From assembly GCF_018905915.1 (NCBI RefSeq), contig NZ_CP064782.1, forward strand, positions 1-64,000: a DNA stretch of 64,000 bases. Reading direction: 5' to 3'. The stretch is from Azospira inquinata (lineage in GTDB: Bacteria > Pseudomonadota > Gammaproteobacteria > Burkholderiales > Rhodocyclaceae). The notes beneath the pieces are model-generated. The model was not told where the DNA came from. It was given only the letters and a program-made list of their open reading frames with translations, and did not search any database. Shown here piece by piece: positions 25,447 to 36,265 of this stretch. Made by a program: the position numbers and the translations under genes. Each line of letters starts with the position of its first letter. Position 1 is the stretch's first letter.

Positions 25447-25770
25447 TTAAGCGGCCTCGTTTTCCCCGGCGCCCTTTTTCATGACCTTGCCCGCCGCCGC
25501 CCGCTGCTTGCGCACTTCCTTGGGATCGGCGATCAAAGGGCGGTAGATTTCCACCCGGTCCCGGTCCCGCAGCACCGTTTCCGGTTTGGAAAGCTTGGAA
25601 AAAATCCCCAGCTTGTTTTGGGCCAGATCCAACTCTGGATGCTTCTCGAGCAACCCAGAGGCTTCCACCGCCTGGCGCACCGTGGCGCCCTCCGGCAACT
25701 GCACCCGCACCAGCTCCTGCCGTTCCCGGCGGGCATAGACCACTTCCACGTTCAATTTGCTATCAGCCAT
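25447..25770 (-). CDS. rnfH: RnfH family ubiquitin-fold protein
   Basis: A 107-residue UPF0125/RnfH protein with a beta-grasp fold ([20 protein letters not shown] ... [17 protein letters not shown] ending [15 protein letters not shown]). The cellular role is not settled in the family. The start at 25770 fits the family and overlaps the 3' end of ratA by 8 bases; the longer frame start at 25794 is within ratA and unlikely. The ratA-rnfH pair next to smpB is a widely conserved arrangement in proteobacteria. Confidence 0.88.
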   Translation of the reverse strand: MADSKLNVEVVYARRERQELVRVQLPEGATVRQAVEASGLLEKHPELDLAQNKLGIFSKLSKPETVLRDRDRVEIYRPLIADPKEVRKQRAAAGKVMKKGAGENEAA

Positions 25771-26194
25771 AAATCTGCTCCGCCCGCTTAACAAAGGCTT
25801 CCACGAAGGTGCCGGCGATGTGGTTGAACACCGGGCCGATCACCTTTTCAAAAAATTTGCTGGAAAATTCGTAGGTCAGGGAAAACTCGATTTTGCAGGC
25901 ATGGTCCCCCAGGGCCTTGAAATGCCAGCGCCCTTCAAGACGGCGAAAAGGACCGTCCACCAGGCGGATATTCATCCACACCGGGATTTCCTTGTCGTTT
26001 TCCGTGGTGAAATGGGATTTAACGCTGTGATAGTTGATGTGGAGCGTGGCCACGGTGCGCCCCGCGTCCCGGGCTTTTAGCTCAGTGCCACTGCACCACG
26101 GGAGGAACTGGGGGTAATCTTCCACCCGATCCACCAACTCGAACATCTGGGCTGCTGTTCTTTCGATCAGCACCGACTTTTCGACCAAGGCCAT
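25763..26194 (-). CDS. ratA: RatA / COQ10-type START-domain protein
   Basis: A 143-residue START-like protein of the RatA/Coq10 family. In E. coli RatA was described as blocking 70S ribosome association, while homologues bind ubiquinone; which applies here is open. Visible family features: [20 protein letters not shown] at the start, [14 protein letters not shown], and the C-terminal helix [21 protein letters not shown]. Divergent from smpB with a 59-bp gap and overlapping rnfH downstream. The RatA toxin label should not be taken as evidence of a toxin-antitoxin system, since rnfH is not a clear antitoxin. Confidence 0.9.
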   Translation of the reverse strand: MALVEKSVLIERTAAQMFELVDRVEDYPQFLPWCSGTELKARDAGRTVATLHINYHSVKSHFTTENDKEIPVWMNIRLVDGPFRRLEGRWHFKALGDHACKIEFSLTYEFSSKFFEKVIGPVFNHIAGTFVEAFVKRAEQIYG

Positions 26195-26253
26195 TCCCCG
26201 CCCTACCCTACGAATCCTGTAAAATTAGCGATTTTAGCGGAAACCCCGGTCCC

Positions 26254-26703
26254 ATGAGCATTACCGATAACAAGAAGGCCTTCCACGACTACTTCATCGA
26301 GGAAAAACTCGAGGCCGGTCTGAGCCTGGAGGGCTGGGAAGTCAAGGCCATCCGGGCCGGCCGGGTGCACCTTAAAGAAGCCTACGTGGTCATTAAACGG
26401 GGAGAGCTCTGGCTCCTAGGCATGCACATCACGCCCCTGCCCACCGCCTCCACCCACATTAGCCCGGACCCCACCCGGACCCGCAAAATGCTCATGCACG
26501 AGGAGCAAATCCATAAGCTGATCGGCAAGGTGGAGCGGGCGGGGTACGCCCTGGTGCCCCTGAACCTGCACTACACCCGGGGTCGGATCAAAGCGGAAAT
26601 CGGCCTAGCCAAGGGGAAGAAACAACACGATAAGCGGGAAACGGAAAAGCAGCGGGATTGGGAGCGGGAAAAGCAACGCCTGGTCCGAACCAAGAACGGG
26701 TAA
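26254..26703 (+). CDS. smpB: SsrA-binding protein SmpB
   Basis: A 149-residue RNA-binding protein that brings tmRNA to stalled ribosomes for trans-translation. The OB-fold core is intact: [20 protein letters not shown], then [20 protein letters not shown], and the basic C-terminal tail ([20 protein letters not shown]) that enters the empty mRNA channel. The length is normal. The tmRNA gene itself is not in the window. It is followed after 3 bp by the TRIC-type channel gene and is probably cotranscribed with it. Confidence 0.96.
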   Translation: MSITDNKKAFHDYFIEEKLEAGLSLEGWEVKAIRAGRVHLKEAYVVIKRGELWLLGMHITPLPTASTHISPDPTRTRKMLMHEEQIHKLIGKVERAGYALVPLNLHYTRGRIKAEIGLAKGKKQHDKRETEKQRDWEREKQRLVRTKNG

Positions 26704-26706
26704 GGC

Positions 26707-27324
26707 ATGACCCTGGCCGAGCTACTCTACTGGGTGGGCCTGGCCGCTGTCGCCGTCAGCGCGGTCACCGGGGTTTTTGAGGCCGAGCGCAAGGGGCTGG
26801 ACCTGGTGGGTACGGTCACTGTGGCTCTGGCCACGGGCCTGGGAGGCGGCACCCTGCGGGATCTGCTCCTGCAACATCACGTTTTCTGGGTCGCGGATCA
26901 GACCTATGTGGTGGCAGCCTTCGCCACCGGGGTCATTACTTTTTTTCTGGCCCGCAAACGCAATATTCCGCCCCGGCTCTTCCTCTATCCCGATGCCCTG
27001 GGCTTGGCCCTGTTCACCGTCATCGGCACCCAGTTTTCCCTCCAATGGGAGGCCCCCTGGCTGGTAGCCAGCCTCATGGGGGTGATTACGGGGGTTTTCG
27101 GCGGGGTGCTGCGGGATATTTTCTGTAACCAGGTGCCCCTGGTCTTTCTGCCCGGCGAGCTTTACGCCTCCGCCGCTTGGGCTGGCGCCCTGCTCCTCAT
27201 TGCCCTGCAAGCCCTAGGAGTGGCTCCCAGCCTGGCCGCCTGGCTCTCCGCTGGGTTGATTTTCTTTCTGCGCTGGGCCTCCATCGCCTACCGCATTCAC
27301 CTCCCCACCTTCGGCCAGCGTTAG
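26707..27324 (+). CDS. Trimeric intracellular cation (TRIC) channel family protein, YadS-like
   Basis: A 205-residue inner-membrane protein with about seven hydrophobic helices arranged as two similar halves, each carrying a Gly-rich motif before an Arg-Asp (GLGGGTLRDLLL near 53-64; GVFGGVLRDIF near 135-145). This duplicated GGxxRD pattern is diagnostic of the UPF0126/TRIC family, whose prokaryotic members form trimeric K+-permeable channels. Physiological role in bacteria is unclear. It starts 3 bp after smpB with AAGG before the ATG and converges with the small NfeD-like gene. Confidence 0.9.
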   Translation: MTLAELLYWVGLAAVAVSAVTGVFEAERKGLDLVGTVTVALATGLGGGTLRDLLLQHHVFWVADQTYVVAAFATGVITFFLARKRNIPPRLFLYPDALGLALFTVIGTQFSLQWEAPWLVASLMGVITGVFGGVLRDIFCNQVPLVFLPGELYASAAWAGALLLIALQALGVAPSLAAWLSAGLIFFLRWASIAYRIHLPTFGQR

Positions 27325-27336
27325 GCCCGGCGGCCT

Positions 27337-27555
27337 CTAACGGGAGGAGCCGAAACGGCTCCACACCAGGGTGCAGCCGGTGACGCCCCAGAGAAACAAC
27401 TGGGCATCCCAACCGGCCCCGGGATAGAGCCACAGCATGAGGGCGACAAATTCCGCCGCCACCCCGAACCACAAAATAAAAAGGGTGCCGAGTTTCCACT
27501 CGGCACCCAGTAGGGCGATGCCCAGCAGGAGCCAGAACCAGAAGGCGGCTCCCAC
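27337..27555 (-). CDS. Short NfeD-like membrane protein
   Basis: A 72-residue protein with two or three hydrophobic helices (FWFWLLLGIALLGAEWKLGT; LFILWFGVAAEFVALML; then a third after GWD). The pattern resembles the membrane part of NfeD/YbbK proteins, partners of SPFH (stomatin-like) proteins, but the soluble OB-fold that normally follows is absent and no SPFH gene is adjacent. It lies only 5 bp after ppsA on the same strand, so it is read from that transcript. It could be a reduced NfeD homologue or an unrelated small membrane protein. Confidence 0.65.
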   Translation of the reverse strand: MGAAFWFWLLLGIALLGAEWKLGTLFILWFGVAAEFVALMLWLYPGAGWDAQLFLWGVTGCTLVWSRFGSSR

Positions 27556-27560
27556 GGGGT

Positions 27561-29936
27561 TTAGGCCTTTTTGTGTTCAGCCAGACGGGTCCAGGTATCC
27601 ACCACCGTATCCGGATTCAGGGAAATGCTGCTGATCCCTTGATCCATCAGCCATTCGGCCAGATCCGGGTGGTCGGAGGGCCCTTGACCGCAGATCCCCA
27701 CGTACTTGCCCTTCTTGTTGGCGGCAGCGATGGCCATGGCCAGCAGGGTCTTCACGGCCGGATCCCGTTCATCGAAGAGGGAAGCCACCAGACCGGAATC
27801 CCGGTCCAGGCCCAGGGTCAGCTGGGTCAAGTCATTGGAGCCGATGGAGAAGCCGTCGAAGATATCCAGGAACTGTTCGGCCAGCAGGGCATTGGACGGA
27901 ATTTCGCACATCATGATGAGCTTCAGACCGTTTTCGCCTTGCTTCAGGCCGTGACCGGCCAGCAGATCCACCACCCCTTGGCCTTCGCCCAGGGTGCGGA
28001 CGAAAGGCACCATCAGTTCCACGTTGGTGAGGCCCAGTTCTTCCCGCACCTTTTTCATGGCCCGGCATTCCAGCTCAAAGCAATCCCGGAAGGTGGTGGC
28101 GATGTAGCGGGAAGCGCCCCGGAAGCCCAACATGGGGTTTTCTTCTTCCGGTTCGTACAGATCACCGCCCAGAAGCTTGCGGTATTCGTTGGACTTGAAG
28201 TCGGAGAGGCGGACGATAACGGGCTTGGGCCAGAAAGCGGCGGCGATGTTGGCCACCCCTTCCACCAGCTTTTCCACGAAAAATTCCACCGGATTAGCGT
28301 AACCCCGGGCCCGGCGCAGGATTTCTTCCCGCTTGGAGGCGGGCAGCCGGTCGATTTCCAGAATGGCCTTGGGATGGACGCCGATCACGTTGTTGATGAT
28401 GAATTCCAGACGGGCCAGACCCACGCCCCCGTTGGGCAGTTGGGAGAATTCAAAGGCCAGTTCCGGATTACCCACGTTCATCATGATCTTGGTGCCGATT
28501 TCCGGCATGACCCCCAGATCCCGGGACACCACTTCGTAATCCAGCTTGCCCCGATAGACGTGACCCGTATCCCCTTCGGCGCAGGAAGCGGTAACCACTT
28601 CCCCTTCGGCGAGGGTGTGGGTGGCGTCACCGCAGCCCACGATGGCCGGAATACCCAGTTCCCGGGCAATGATGGCGGCGTGACAGGTCCGCCCCCCCCG
28701 GTTGGTGACAATGGCGGAGGCCCGCTTCATCACCGGTTCCCAGTTGGGGTCGGTCATATCGGCCACCAGCACGTCGCCCGCCTTGACCTTGTCCATTTCG
28801 GAGGGGTCCATGACGATGCGCACCGGGCCCGTACCGATTTTCTGACCGATGGCCCGACCGGAGGCCAGCACCTTGGAGAAGGACTTGAGTTTGAATTTTT
28901 GCAGCCGTTCGTGGCCTTCCTGGGACTTCACGGTTTCGGGCCGGGCTTGCAGGATGTAGAGCTTGCCATCCACCCCGTCCTTACCCCACTCGATATCCAT
29001 GGGACGGCCGTAATGCTTTTCGATGATCACAGCGTAGCGGGCCAATTCCTCCACGTCCGCATCGGTAATGGCGAAACGGTTCCGATCCGCTTCCGGCACA
29101 TCCACGGTGACCGTGGATTTACCCGCCACCTTTTCCGTGGAGAAAACCATCTTGATCATCTTGGAGCCCAGATTGCGGCGGATCACGGCCTTGTTGCCGG
29201 CGGCCAGCATGGGCTTATGGACGTAGAATTCGTCCGGATTCACGGCGCCCTGAACCACGGTTTCCCCCAGACCGTAGGAGGCGGTGACGAACACCGCTTC
29301 CCGGAAGCCGGATTCCGTATCCAGAGTGAACATCACCCCGGCGGCGCCCTTGTCGGAACGCACCATGCGTTGCACCCCAGCGGACAAAGCCACTTCCGCA
29401 TGGGTAAAGCCCTTGTGCACCCGGTAGGCGATGGCCCGGTCGTTGTAAAGGGAGGCAAACACTTCCTTCATGGCGTGGAGCACGTTGTCCAGGCCTTGAA
29501 TGTTGAGGAAGGTTTCCTGTTGCCCGGCGAAAGAGGCATCGGGCAAATCTTCCGCCGTAGCGGAAGAACGGACGGCGAAGGAGGCGTCCGCTGTGCTGTC
29601 GGCCACCAGCTTGGCGTAGTGATCGGCGATTTCCTGTTGCAGCTGGGGCGGGAAGGGAGTATCCACAATCCATTGACGTACCCGGTTCCCGGCAGCGGCC
29701 AGGGCGTTCACGTCATCCACGTCCAGTTTTTCCAGCTCGGCGCGGATACGGTCCGCCAAACCGGCATGGGCGAGAAAATCGCGGTAAGCCTGGGCCGTGG
29801 TGGCAAAGCCGCCGGGCACACGCACTTCCGTGTTGGCCAGCTGACTGATCATTTCGCCCAGGGAGGCATTCTTGCCGCCGACGCGCTCCACGTCACCCAT
29901 CCGCAGCTCGTCGAAACCGATTACGTAATCGCTCAT
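27561..29936 (-). CDS. ppsA: Phosphoenolpyruvate synthase PpsA
   Basis: Converts pyruvate, ATP and water to PEP, AMP and phosphate for gluconeogenesis. 791 residues, as in the family: N-terminal ATP-grasp domain ([14 protein letters not shown] at the start), central swivelling domain with the phosphorylated His in [18 protein letters not shown] near 420, and C-terminal PEP-binding barrel with the conserved Cys in [14 protein letters not shown] near the end. I took the start at 29936 ([11 protein letters not shown]); the frame upstream adds seven unconserved residues. Divergent from its regulator ppsR with an 82-bp gap, the usual arrangement. Confidence 0.97.
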   Translation of the reverse strand: MSDYVIGFDELRMGDVERVGGKNASLGEMISQLANTEVRVPGGFATTAQAYRDFLAHAGLADRIRAELEKLDVDDVNALAAAGNRVRQWIVDTPFPPQLQQEIADHYAKLVADSTADASFAVRSSATAEDLPDASFAGQQETFLNIQGLDNVLHAMKEVFASLYNDRAIAYRVHKGFTHAEVALSAGVQRMVRSDKGAAGVMFTLDTESGFREAVFVTASYGLGETVVQGAVNPDEFYVHKPMLAAGNKAVIRRNLGSKMIKMVFSTEKVAGKSTVTVDVPEADRNRFAITDADVEELARYAVIIEKHYGRPMDIEWGKDGVDGKLYILQARPETVKSQEGHERLQKFKLKSFSKVLASGRAIGQKIGTGPVRIVMDPSEMDKVKAGDVLVADMTDPNWEPVMKRASAIVTNRGGRTCHAAIIARELGIPAIVGCGDATHTLAEGEVVTASCAEGDTGHVYRGKLDYEVVSRDLGVMPEIGTKIMMNVGNPELAFEFSQLPNGGVGLARLEFIINNVIGVHPKAILEIDRLPASKREEILRRARGYANPVEFFVEKLVEGVANIAAAFWPKPVIVRLSDFKSNEYRKLLGGDLYEPEEENPMLGFRGASRYIATTFRDCFELECRAMKKVREELGLTNVELMVPFVRTLGEGQGVVDLLAGHGLKQGENGLKLIMMCEIPSNALLAEQFLDIFDGFSIGSNDLTQLTLGLDRDSGLVASLFDERDPAVKTLLAMAIAAANKKGKYVGICGQGPSDHPDLAEWLMDQGISSISLNPDTVVDTWTRLAEHKKA

Positions 29937-30018
29937 GTGTGTTCCTGATTGTTCCAAAGTCGGGAAACCGTTATTTTATCGCCTTCCCCGCACAAAGACC
30001 TATTCATTAGGGAAAACC

Positions 30019-30849
30019 ATGATTCAACCCATCCCGCGCAGTATCTTTTTTATTTCCGACGGTACCGGCATCACCGCAGAAACCATGGGCCACAGCCTGC
30101 TTACCCAGTTTGAAGGGGTACGCCTCAAGCAGGTCCGGGTGCCCTTCGTGAACACCCAGGAGAAGGCCCAGGAGTGTTTGGCCCACATCCAGGCCGTCAC
30201 CCGCCAGGACGGCGTCCGCCCCATCGTCCTCAGCACCCTGGTGGATCCTCAGCTGAACGCCATCATCAACGAGGCCGACGCCCTCTGCCTGAACTTTTTT
30301 GACACCTTCATCCGCCCCCTGGAAGTGGAACTGGGGGTTAAGGCCATCCACAGAATTGGCCGTACCCACGGGGACACGGACAGCAACGATTACAAGCAAC
30401 GGATCGAAGCCATCAACTACACCCTGGCCCACGACGACGGGGTTACTAACCAGGGGCTGGCGGAAGCGGACGTGATCCTGGTGGGGGTTTCCCGCTGCGG
30501 CAAAACCCCCACCAGCCTTTATCTAGCCATGCAGTTCGGCATCAAGGCGGCCAATTTCCCCCTGATTCCGGAAGATTTCGAGCGCATGCACCTGCCGGAA
30601 GCCTTAACCACCCATCGGAGCAAGCTTTTCGGCCTGACCATTCAGCCGGAACGGCTCCATCAAATTCGCAGTGAACGGCGCCCCAACAGTAAATACGCGG
30701 CCCTGGAAAACTGTCGTTACGAGGTGCGGGAAGCGGAAAAAATGATGCGCATCGCGGGCATTCATTGGCTGGACTCTTCCACCAAGTCCATCGAGGAAAT
30801 TTCCACCACCATCATGCAGGAAGTAAAGCTGGACCGGGTGACCTACTGA
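30019..30849 (+). CDS. ppsR: PEP synthase regulatory kinase/phosphorylase PpsR
   Basis: A bifunctional DUF299 enzyme of 276 residues that inactivates PpsA by ADP-dependent phosphorylation of the threonine next to its catalytic His, and restores it by Pi-dependent dephosphorylation. Visible: N-terminal [20 protein letters not shown] and the P-loop [15 protein letters not shown] near 155. The ATG at 30019 was chosen over an upstream frame extension that overlaps ppsA. The target residue context is present in the divergent ppsA (GGRTCHAA), so the pair is complete. Converges with the TrmH-family gene; no clear terminator is seen in the 87-bp gap. Confidence 0.95.
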   Translation: MIQPIPRSIFFISDGTGITAETMGHSLLTQFEGVRLKQVRVPFVNTQEKAQECLAHIQAVTRQDGVRPIVLSTLVDPQLNAIINEADALCLNFFDTFIRPLEVELGVKAIHRIGRTHGDTDSNDYKQRIEAINYTLAHDDGVTNQGLAEADVILVGVSRCGKTPTSLYLAMQFGIKAANFPLIPEDFERMHLPEALTTHRSKLFGLTIQPERLHQIRSERRPNSKYAALENCRYEVREAEKMMRIAGIHWLDSSTKSIEEISTTIMQEVKLDRVTY

Positions 30850-30936
30850 GGGGAGAACGGTTGCGGGGAACTGCTCGGGCCCAGCCCGGGCGGCTCCCGC
30901 CCCCCCAGTTTCCAGGGAAACGGAAGCCCTGGCCGA

Positions 30937-31737
30937 TCAGCAGCCTTCCAGGCGTCGCCGTACCGTCTCGAAGAGGCAGATGGCAGCGGCCGCGGCCACA
31001 TTGAGGGACTCGCAGGCCCCGGGCATGGGAATCTTGACCAGATGGGTGGCCGTGGCCGCCACGGCCGGGCTCACTCCCTGGCCTTCCGAGCCAAATATCC
31101 AAGCCACGGGGGACGGCAGTTCGAGGCGGTACAGACTCTCCCGGGCAGCCAGGCTGGTCACCGCTACGGCCCCCTGGAATGCGCCCAAAAACGGCACCAG
31201 TTCTTGGTGTTCGTAAATACGCAGGAGAAAGTGGGCGCCCTGCCCGGCCCGCAGGGTTTTCGGCGCCCAGGCCTGGGCACAGTCGGAAGACAGCAACACC
31301 TGGCGGAAACCTGCGGCCGCGGCGCTGCGCAGGATGGAGCCCAGATTGCCCGGGTCCTGCACCCCGTCCAAAAGCACCGTATCTTCCTGATAGCCGGGAG
31401 CCTGATCGGCTTCCGGAGCAGGAATAACGGCCATGATGCCGCTGGGGGTTTCCACCACCCCCAGGTCCCCCATGAGCTTATCCGCCAGAAACAAAGGGCG
31501 ACGCTCCGGATGGGCGGTCAGAAAAGCGCCGATTTCTCCCCGTTCCCGATCCCCTTCCCGGACCCATAACTGGGCCACCGGGCCCCACTGGGCTTCATAG
31601 GCCTGGATCAGGTGCATGCCGTCCAGCACCACCTGCCCCGCCTTGCGCCGCTCCCGGGAAGACTGGCAAAGCTTGCGCAACTGGCGGTAGAGGGGGTTGT
31701 CGGCGGATTGGATGAGGTGAAGAGAGCGATCTGTCAT
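30937..31737 (-). CDS. TrmH/SpoU-family rRNA 2'-O-methyltransferase
   Basis: A 266-residue SPOUT methyltransferase: N-terminal substrate-binding region (SADNPLYRQLRKLCQSSRER), then the catalytic knot with VLLDGVQDPGNLGSILRSAA (motif 1), WIFGSEGQGVS (motif 2) and IPMPGACESLNVAAAAAICL (motif 3). It resembles the TsnR/RlmB-type 23S rRNA methylases, but the exact nucleotide modified cannot be read. It is downstream of rnhB with a 16-bp gap, the end of the long leftward cluster that starts at rpsB; rnhB next to an RNA methylase gene is common in betaproteobacteria. Confidence 0.88.
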   Translation of the reverse strand: MTDRSLHLIQSADNPLYRQLRKLCQSSRERRKAGQVVLDGMHLIQAYEAQWGPVAQLWVREGDRERGEIGAFLTAHPERRPLFLADKLMGDLGVVETPSGIMAVIPAPEADQAPGYQEDTVLLDGVQDPGNLGSILRSAAAAGFRQVLLSSDCAQAWAPKTLRAGQGAHFLLRIYEHQELVPFLGAFQGAVAVTSLAARESLYRLELPSPVAWIFGSEGQGVSPAVAATATHLVKIPMPGACESLNVAAAAAICLFETVRRRLEGC

Positions 31738-31753
31738 GGCAGCCTAGAAAGCT

Positions 31754-32350
31754 TCAGCCCTGCCCGTGGGCAGCCAGCCAGCGCTTCACCGGTCCGAAGG
31801 AACGGCGATAGTCCGAAGTCGGCCCCAGGCGTTCCAGAATGGCCAGATGCTCGGCGGTGGGATAGGCCATGTGGTGGTCGAAGCCGTATTCCGGGTATTC
31901 CTGATGCAGGGCCAGCATGGTGGCGTCCCGGGAGGTTTTGGCCAGAATGGAGGCGGCGGCGATACAGGCGATTTTCCCGTCCCCCTTCACCACGGCTTCC
32001 GTCGCCACAGGGAGTTTCGGGCAGCGGTTGCCGTCCACCAGGGCCTTTTCCGCCGGCACGGCCAGCTGGGCATAGGCCCGGGTCATGGCTAGAAAAGAGG
32101 CTTGAAGGATGTTAATGGCGTCAATTTCTGCCGCCGAGGCGGAACCGATGCCCCAGGCCAGGGCCTTTTCCTTGATTTCCAGGGCCAGAGCCTCCCGCTT
32201 TTTGGCGGACAGCTTTTTGGAGTCGTTAAGCCCGACGATGGGACGAGCCGGGTCCAGAATCACGGCAGCCGCCACCACCGGCCCCGCCAGAGGGCCCCGA
32301 CCCGCCTCATCCAGGCCGCAGATTAGGCCATCAAACCACTGTAGTGCCAC
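31754..32350 (-). CDS. rnhB: Ribonuclease HII
   Basis: A 198-residue type 2 RNase H that nicks RNA in RNA-DNA hybrids and starts removal of misincorporated ribonucleotides. Catalytic acidic residues are visible: [20 protein letters not shown] near 11 (DE), VDGNRCPK near 108 and the later KTSRDATM. The length is normal. It starts with GTG at 32350 behind GGGAG, overlapping the end of lpxB by 20 bases, so it is probably translationally coupled. lpxB-rnhB adjacency is widely conserved. Confidence 0.95.
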   Translation of the reverse strand: MALQWFDGLICGLDEAGRGPLAGPVVAAAVILDPARPIVGLNDSKKLSAKKREALALEIKEKALAWGIGSASAAEIDAINILQASFLAMTRAYAQLAVPAEKALVDGNRCPKLPVATEAVVKGDGKIACIAAASILAKTSRDATMLALHQEYPEYGFDHHMAYPTAEHLAILERLGPTSDYRRSFGPVKRWLAAHGQG

Positions 32351-33503
32351 GGGGGGCTCCCGTCCGCCAGCCGGGTACCAGGCTCAATACCGCCTGGGCC
32401 GCTTTTTCCGCCGTATTCTGGCGCAACTGTTGGTGCAATTGGGCAAACTGGCCTTCCACCTTGGCCCGCACCACCTTGTCCTGGTGTTCATTGACCAGGG
32501 CCTGGGCCAGGTTTTCCGGAGTGGCATCCTCCTGGAGAAACTCGGGCACCACAAAGCAGCGGGACAGGATGTTGGGCAGCCCCACCCAAGGCTGATATTT
32601 CATCCGCTTCATGAGCCGCCAGGAGGCAGGGGCCATGCGATAGGCAATGACCATGGGACGCTTGATCAGTGCGGCTTCCAGGGTGGCGGTACCGCTGGCC
32701 ACCAGCACCGTATCGGCAGCCGCCATGGCATCGTGGGCATGACCAAAAAGCAATTTGAAGGGCAACTGCCCGGCCTGCCGGTTGTAAATAGCGGTTTCGA
32801 ACTGGAGCCGGGTTTCCCGGGTAGCCAGGGGCACCAGGAACAGGGCCTGGGGCAGACGCACCAGAATCTGCCGGGCGGTTTCCACAAAGGTTTCCGCCAT
32901 AAACTGCAATTCGGATTGGCGGCTGCCGGGCAGGAAGGCGAAGATGGGCCGATCCAGGGGCAGGCCCAGTTTTTCCCGATAAGCCTTGCGGTTAATGTCC
33001 GGGGGAATGATGTCCGCCAGGGGATGGCCCACGTAGGTCACCGGAATGCCCCGGGCCTCATAGAGTTCCGGCTCGAAGGGGAACAGGCACAGCATCCGGG
33101 AGACGGCGGCGCCGATCTTGTGGATGCGCTTGGCCCGCCAGGCCCAGATGGAGGGGCTGACGTAATGGACCGTGGGCACCCCCCGCTTCTTCAGCCGGGT
33201 TTCCAGGGCCAGATTGAAATCCGGAGCATCCACGCCGATAAACACATCCGGCGGGTTGGCCAGCAGGCGCTTTTGCAGGCTGGAACGGATACCCACGATT
33301 TCCCGGTAGTGGCGCAGCACCTCCGCGTAACCCCGCACCGCCAGCTTTTCCAGGGGCCACCAGGCATCAAAGCCCTGGGCCACCATTTTGGGGCCCCCAA
33401 TGCCGACGAACTGGGCATCCGGCACCCGTTGTTTCAGAGCGCCAATCAGGTGGCTGGCCAGCAAATCCCCAGAGGCTTCCCCCGCCACCATGGCGATGCG
33501 CAT
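32331..33503 (-). CDS. lpxB: Lipid-A-disaccharide synthase LpxB
   Basis: A peripheral inner-membrane GT-B glycosyltransferase joining UDP-2,3-diacylglucosamine to lipid X to form the lipid A disaccharide. 390 residues, typical. Visible: [20 protein letters not shown] at the start, [18 protein letters not shown] near 115, and LPGSRQSE near 198; the C-terminal nucleotide-sugar site is intact ([18 protein letters not shown]). The start at 33503 matches the family; an in-frame ATG upstream (MGGRP) was rejected. It follows lpxA by 19 bp in the lpxD-fabZ-lpxA-lpxB order. Confidence 0.96.
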   Translation of the reverse strand: MRIAMVAGEASGDLLASHLIGALKQRVPDAQFVGIGGPKMVAQGFDAWWPLEKLAVRGYAEVLRHYREIVGIRSSLQKRLLANPPDVFIGVDAPDFNLALETRLKKRGVPTVHYVSPSIWAWRAKRIHKIGAAVSRMLCLFPFEPELYEARGIPVTYVGHPLADIIPPDINRKAYREKLGLPLDRPIFAFLPGSRQSELQFMAETFVETARQILVRLPQALFLVPLATRETRLQFETAIYNRQAGQLPFKLLFGHAHDAMAAADTVLVASGTATLEAALIKRPMVIAYRMAPASWRLMKRMKYQPWVGLPNILSRCFVVPEFLQEDATPENLAQALVNEHQDKVVRAKVEGQFAQLHQQLRQNTAEKAAQAVLSLVPGWRTGAPRGTTVV

Positions 33504-33522
33504 CGGTCTCCCCCCCATGGCG

Positions 33523-34293
33523 TCAGCGCACGATGCCGCGTTTGGAAACCCCGAGGAAATCCAGCAGCAGCTGAATTTCCGGATGGGCCACCGATTCCTC
33601 TTCCAACTTGGCCTTGGCTTCTTCCAGGGTCAGACCGGCCTTGTAGAGGGTGCGATAGGCCCGCTTCAAGGCCATGATGGATTCGGAGGAAAAGCCCCGG
33701 CGACGCAGCCCTTCGCTATTGATGCCGTAAGGGGATGCGGTGTTGCCCGCCGCGGTAACGTAGGGCGGCAGATCCTGGAACAGCACGGTCCCCAGACCCG
33801 TCATGGAATGGGCACCAATGCGCACGAACTGGTGCACCGCCGTGAAACCGCCGAGAATGGCGTGGTCGTCCACGTGGACGTGCCCGGCAATCTGGGCGTT
33901 GTTGGCAAAAATGGTTTTGCTGCCCACCTGGCAATCATGGGCGATGTGCACGTAGGCCATGATCCAGTTGTCGTTACCCACCCGGGTCACCCCGGCGTCC
34001 TGGGCCGTGCCCGTATTAAAGGTGCAGAATTCCCGAATGGTGTTCCGATCCCCGATTTCCAGCCGGGTCGGTTCTCCCGCATACTTCTTGTCCTGGGGCT
34101 CATCCCCCAGGGAAGCAAACTGGAACACCCGGTTGTCGCAACCCAGGGTAGTGTGTCCAGCGATCACCACGTGGGGACCGATGACCGTATTGTCCCCGAT
34201 CTGCACATGCTCGCCGATCACACTGTAGGGGCCGACACTGACGTTTTCGCCGAGCTGGGCGCCGGGCGCAATAATGGCGGTGGGATGGATCAT
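33523..34293 (-). CDS. lpxA: UDP-N-acetylglucosamine acyltransferase LpxA
   Basis: First enzyme of lipid A synthesis: transfers 3-hydroxyacyl from ACP to UDP-GlcNAc. 256 residues with a left-handed beta-helix built from hexapeptide repeats (for example [20 protein letters not shown] at the start), the catalytic His in the conserved HIAHDCQVG region, and a C-terminal helical domain. It lies 12 bp after fabZ and 19 bp before lpxB. The acyl-chain length preference depends on the residues of the hydrocarbon ruler, which I cannot score reliably here. Confidence 0.97.
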   Translation of the reverse strand: MIHPTAIIAPGAQLGENVSVGPYSVIGEHVQIGDNTVIGPHVVIAGHTTLGCDNRVFQFASLGDEPQDKKYAGEPTRLEIGDRNTIREFCTFNTGTAQDAGVTRVGNDNWIMAYVHIAHDCQVGSKTIFANNAQIAGHVHVDDHAILGGFTAVHQFVRIGAHSMTGLGTVLFQDLPPYVTAAGNTASPYGINSEGLRRRGFSSESIMALKRAYRTLYKAGLTLEEAKAKLEEESVAHPEIQLLLDFLGVSKRGIVR

Positions 34294-34305
34294 GGCCGTT
34301 CCGGC

Positions 34306-34752
34306 TCAGTCAATGGCACGCACGGTGCACATGAGTTCGGCTTCCGTGGCTACCTGCCCATCCACCCGGGCTTCAGCCTTGAATTTCCAGATGCCCCGCT
34401 TGTTGGCCACCACTTCCACATGGAGATTGAGCTGATCCCCCGGGCTGACGGGCTTCTTGAACCGGGCGCCGTCGATGCCAACAAAGTAATAGACGGAATT
34501 TTCATCCGGTTTGGAGTTCAGTGTCTGAAAGGACAGGATCGCGGCGGCCTGGGCCAGGGCTTCCAGGATCAGAACCCCAGGCATGACCGGATGGTGGGGA
34601 AAGTGCCCTTGGAAGAAGGGTTCGTTAATGGACACATTCTTGATCGCATGGATGGTCTTGCCCGGTTCGCAGTCCAGCACCCGATCCACCAGGAGGATGG
34701 GATAGCGGTGAGGCAGATAAGTCAAAATCTGGTGGATATCCAGTTGATTCAA
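34306..34752 (-). CDS. fabZ: 3-hydroxyacyl-ACP dehydratase FabZ
   Basis: Hot-dog-fold dehydratase of 148 residues in fatty acid elongation, competing with LpxA/LpxD for 3-hydroxyacyl-ACP. The active-site His lies in [20 protein letters not shown] near 57, with the catalytic Glu in the same helix. Its ATG overlaps the stop of lpxD by 4 bases, so the two are translationally coupled. The physical link between fabZ and the lpx genes matches the metabolic branch point at 3-hydroxyacyl-ACP. Confidence 0.97.
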   Translation of the reverse strand: MNQLDIHQILTYLPHRYPILLVDRVLDCEPGKTIHAIKNVSINEPFFQGHFPHHPVMPGVLILEALAQAAAILSFQTLNSKPDENSVYYFVGIDGARFKKPVSPGDQLNLHVEVVANKRGIWKFKAEARVDGQVATEAELMCTVRAID

Positions 34753-35720
34753 GATTTATTCTCCAATTGTTCGAGTTTTTTCTCTAATTCGTCCATGCGC
34801 TTGGCCATGCGGGTCAGATGGCGCAGATGGGCCGCATTTTTTAGCCAGGCGTCGTGGTCTTCCACGGGGAAAACCCCGGTGTATTGGCCCGGCTTGGGCA
34901 GGCTTTTGGTCACCATGGTCCCGGCGGAGACATGGACGTCGTCAGCCAAGGTCAGATGCCCCAGGATAATGGCGCCGCCCCCTACGGTGCAGCGACGACC
35001 GATGTGGGCGCTCCCCGCAATGCCCACACAGCCCGCCATGGCGGTGTGTTCACCGATAGTCACGTTGTGGCCCACCTGAATCTGGTTATCCAGCTTGACC
35101 CCGTTACCGATCACCGTGTCGTCGATGGCGCCCCGGTCAATGGTGGTGTTGGCACCGATTTCCACATCGTCCCCAATAACCACCCGGCCCACCTGGGGAA
35201 TTTTCAGCCAGGCGTCCCCGTCCTTGGCAAAGCCAAAGCCGTCCGCCCCGATGACCGCACCGCTGTGGATGATGGCACGCCGCCCCACCACACATCCGGC
35301 ATAGATAGATACATTGGGGTAGAGCACACTGCCCGCTCCTATCTCCACCCCGCCCCCCAGCACACATCCGGCGTGGATCACCACCCCGTCCCCCAGTACC
35401 ACCCCTTCTCCCATTTGCACGGAAGGATGGATGGGCAGGGCGGGTACCGCCCGGGGGTAGAGCAACTGGGCTACCCGGGCATAGTAGGTGTAGGACTGGG
35501 GATGAAGGATACAGGGACGCTCCGTCACCCCCGCCAGGGCGGGGGGAACGATAACCGCAGCGGCCCGGGTATCCACCAGCTGGGAGCGGTACTTGGGATT
35601 GGCCAGAAAAGAAATCTGGCCGGTCCCGGCGGTAGCCAGGGTGCCGACCCGATTGATTTCCGTCGCCCCATCCCCGACCAACTCCCCGCCGAGGCGGGCG
35701 ACGATTTCATCCAAACGCAT
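34749..35720 (-). CDS. lpxD: UDP-3-O-acylglucosamine N-acyltransferase LpxD
   Basis: Third enzyme of lipid A synthesis: adds the N-linked 3-hydroxyacyl chain. 323 residues, slightly short of the usual 340. It has the N-terminal uridine-binding domain ([29 protein letters not shown]) and a hexapeptide-repeat beta-helix with the catalytic His in the GHNVTIGEH region, ending in a C-terminal coiled helix ([15 protein letters not shown]). It lies 20 bp after skp. The gene order bamA-skp-lpxD-fabZ-lpxA-lpxB is the standard proteobacterial one. Confidence 0.96.
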   Translation of the reverse strand: MRLDEIVARLGGELVGDGATEINRVGTLATAGTGQISFLANPKYRSQLVDTRAAAVIVPPALAGVTERPCILHPQSYTYYARVAQLLYPRAVPALPIHPSVQMGEGVVLGDGVVIHAGCVLGGGVEIGAGSVLYPNVSIYAGCVVGRRAIIHSGAVIGADGFGFAKDGDAWLKIPQVGRVVIGDDVEIGANTTIDRGAIDDTVIGNGVKLDNQIQVGHNVTIGEHTAMAGCVGIAGSAHIGRRCTVGGGAIILGHLTLADDVHVSAGTMVTKSLPKPGQYTGVFPVEDHDAWLKNAAHLRHLTRMAKRMDELEKKLEQLENKS

Positions 35721-35740
35721 GCAATAGGACTGGGAGCGGA

Positions 35741-36247
35741 TTATTTACCGTCGGCCAGAGCCTTGATCACCTTATCGGTGATATCCAGACGGGGGCTGAC
35801 CCACACCACATCTTGCAGGATCAGATCATACTTTTCGCTATCCGCGATGTTCTTGATCGCCCGGTTAGCCTTGTCCAGCACCGCCGCCATTTCTTCGTTC
35901 TGGCGCAGGTTCAGGTCTTCCCGGAATTCCCGCTGCTTGCGTTGGAAGTCCCGGTTCAGGTCGTTCAGATCCCGTTCCTTGTTGCGCCGATCACTGTCAG
36001 ACATGGTGACGCCATTCTTCTCCAGGCTTTCCTGCATGGACTGGAGCTGCTTCGCCATCTTTTGCAGGTCCTGATCCCGGCGGGAGAATTCGCTATCCAG
36101 CTTCTTCTGGGCCTTCACGGCCGCAGGGGCATCCCGGAAGATGCGTTGGGTATTCACGTACCCGATTTTCAATTCGGCGGCCTGAGCTTGCACCATCCCC
36201 AGGCCCATCACTCCGGCAATCAGGCCGGCAATCAGCGTCTTTTTCAA
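35741..36247 (-). CDS. skp: Periplasmic chaperone Skp/OmpH
   Basis: A 168-residue exported trimeric chaperone that holds unfolded outer-membrane proteins on the way to the BAM complex. Signal peptide ([17 protein letters not shown], cleavage near AQA), beta strand [10 protein letters not shown], then the long charged helical tentacles (about 55-140). I chose the TTG at 36247, because AGGAGAG lies just upstream at normal spacing; the longer open frame starts with a TTG that is itself part of that site. It follows bamA by 18 bp. Confidence 0.92.
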   Translation of the reverse strand: MKKTLIAGLIAGVMGLGMVQAQAAELKIGYVNTQRIFRDAPAAVKAQKKLDSEFSRRDQDLQKMAKQLQSMQESLEKNGVTMSDSDRRNKERDLNDLNRDFQRKQREFREDLNLRQNEEMAAVLDKANRAIKNIADSEKYDLILQDVVWVSPRLDITDKVIKALADGK

Positions 36248-36265
36248 GCTAACTCTCCTCAAAAA

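Noticed and set aside
25763..26194. RatA-RnfH as a toxin-antitoxin pair
   Set aside because: The pair is a conserved housekeeping arrangement beside smpB; RnfH is not a demonstrated antitoxin and RatA's relatives bind ubiquinone.
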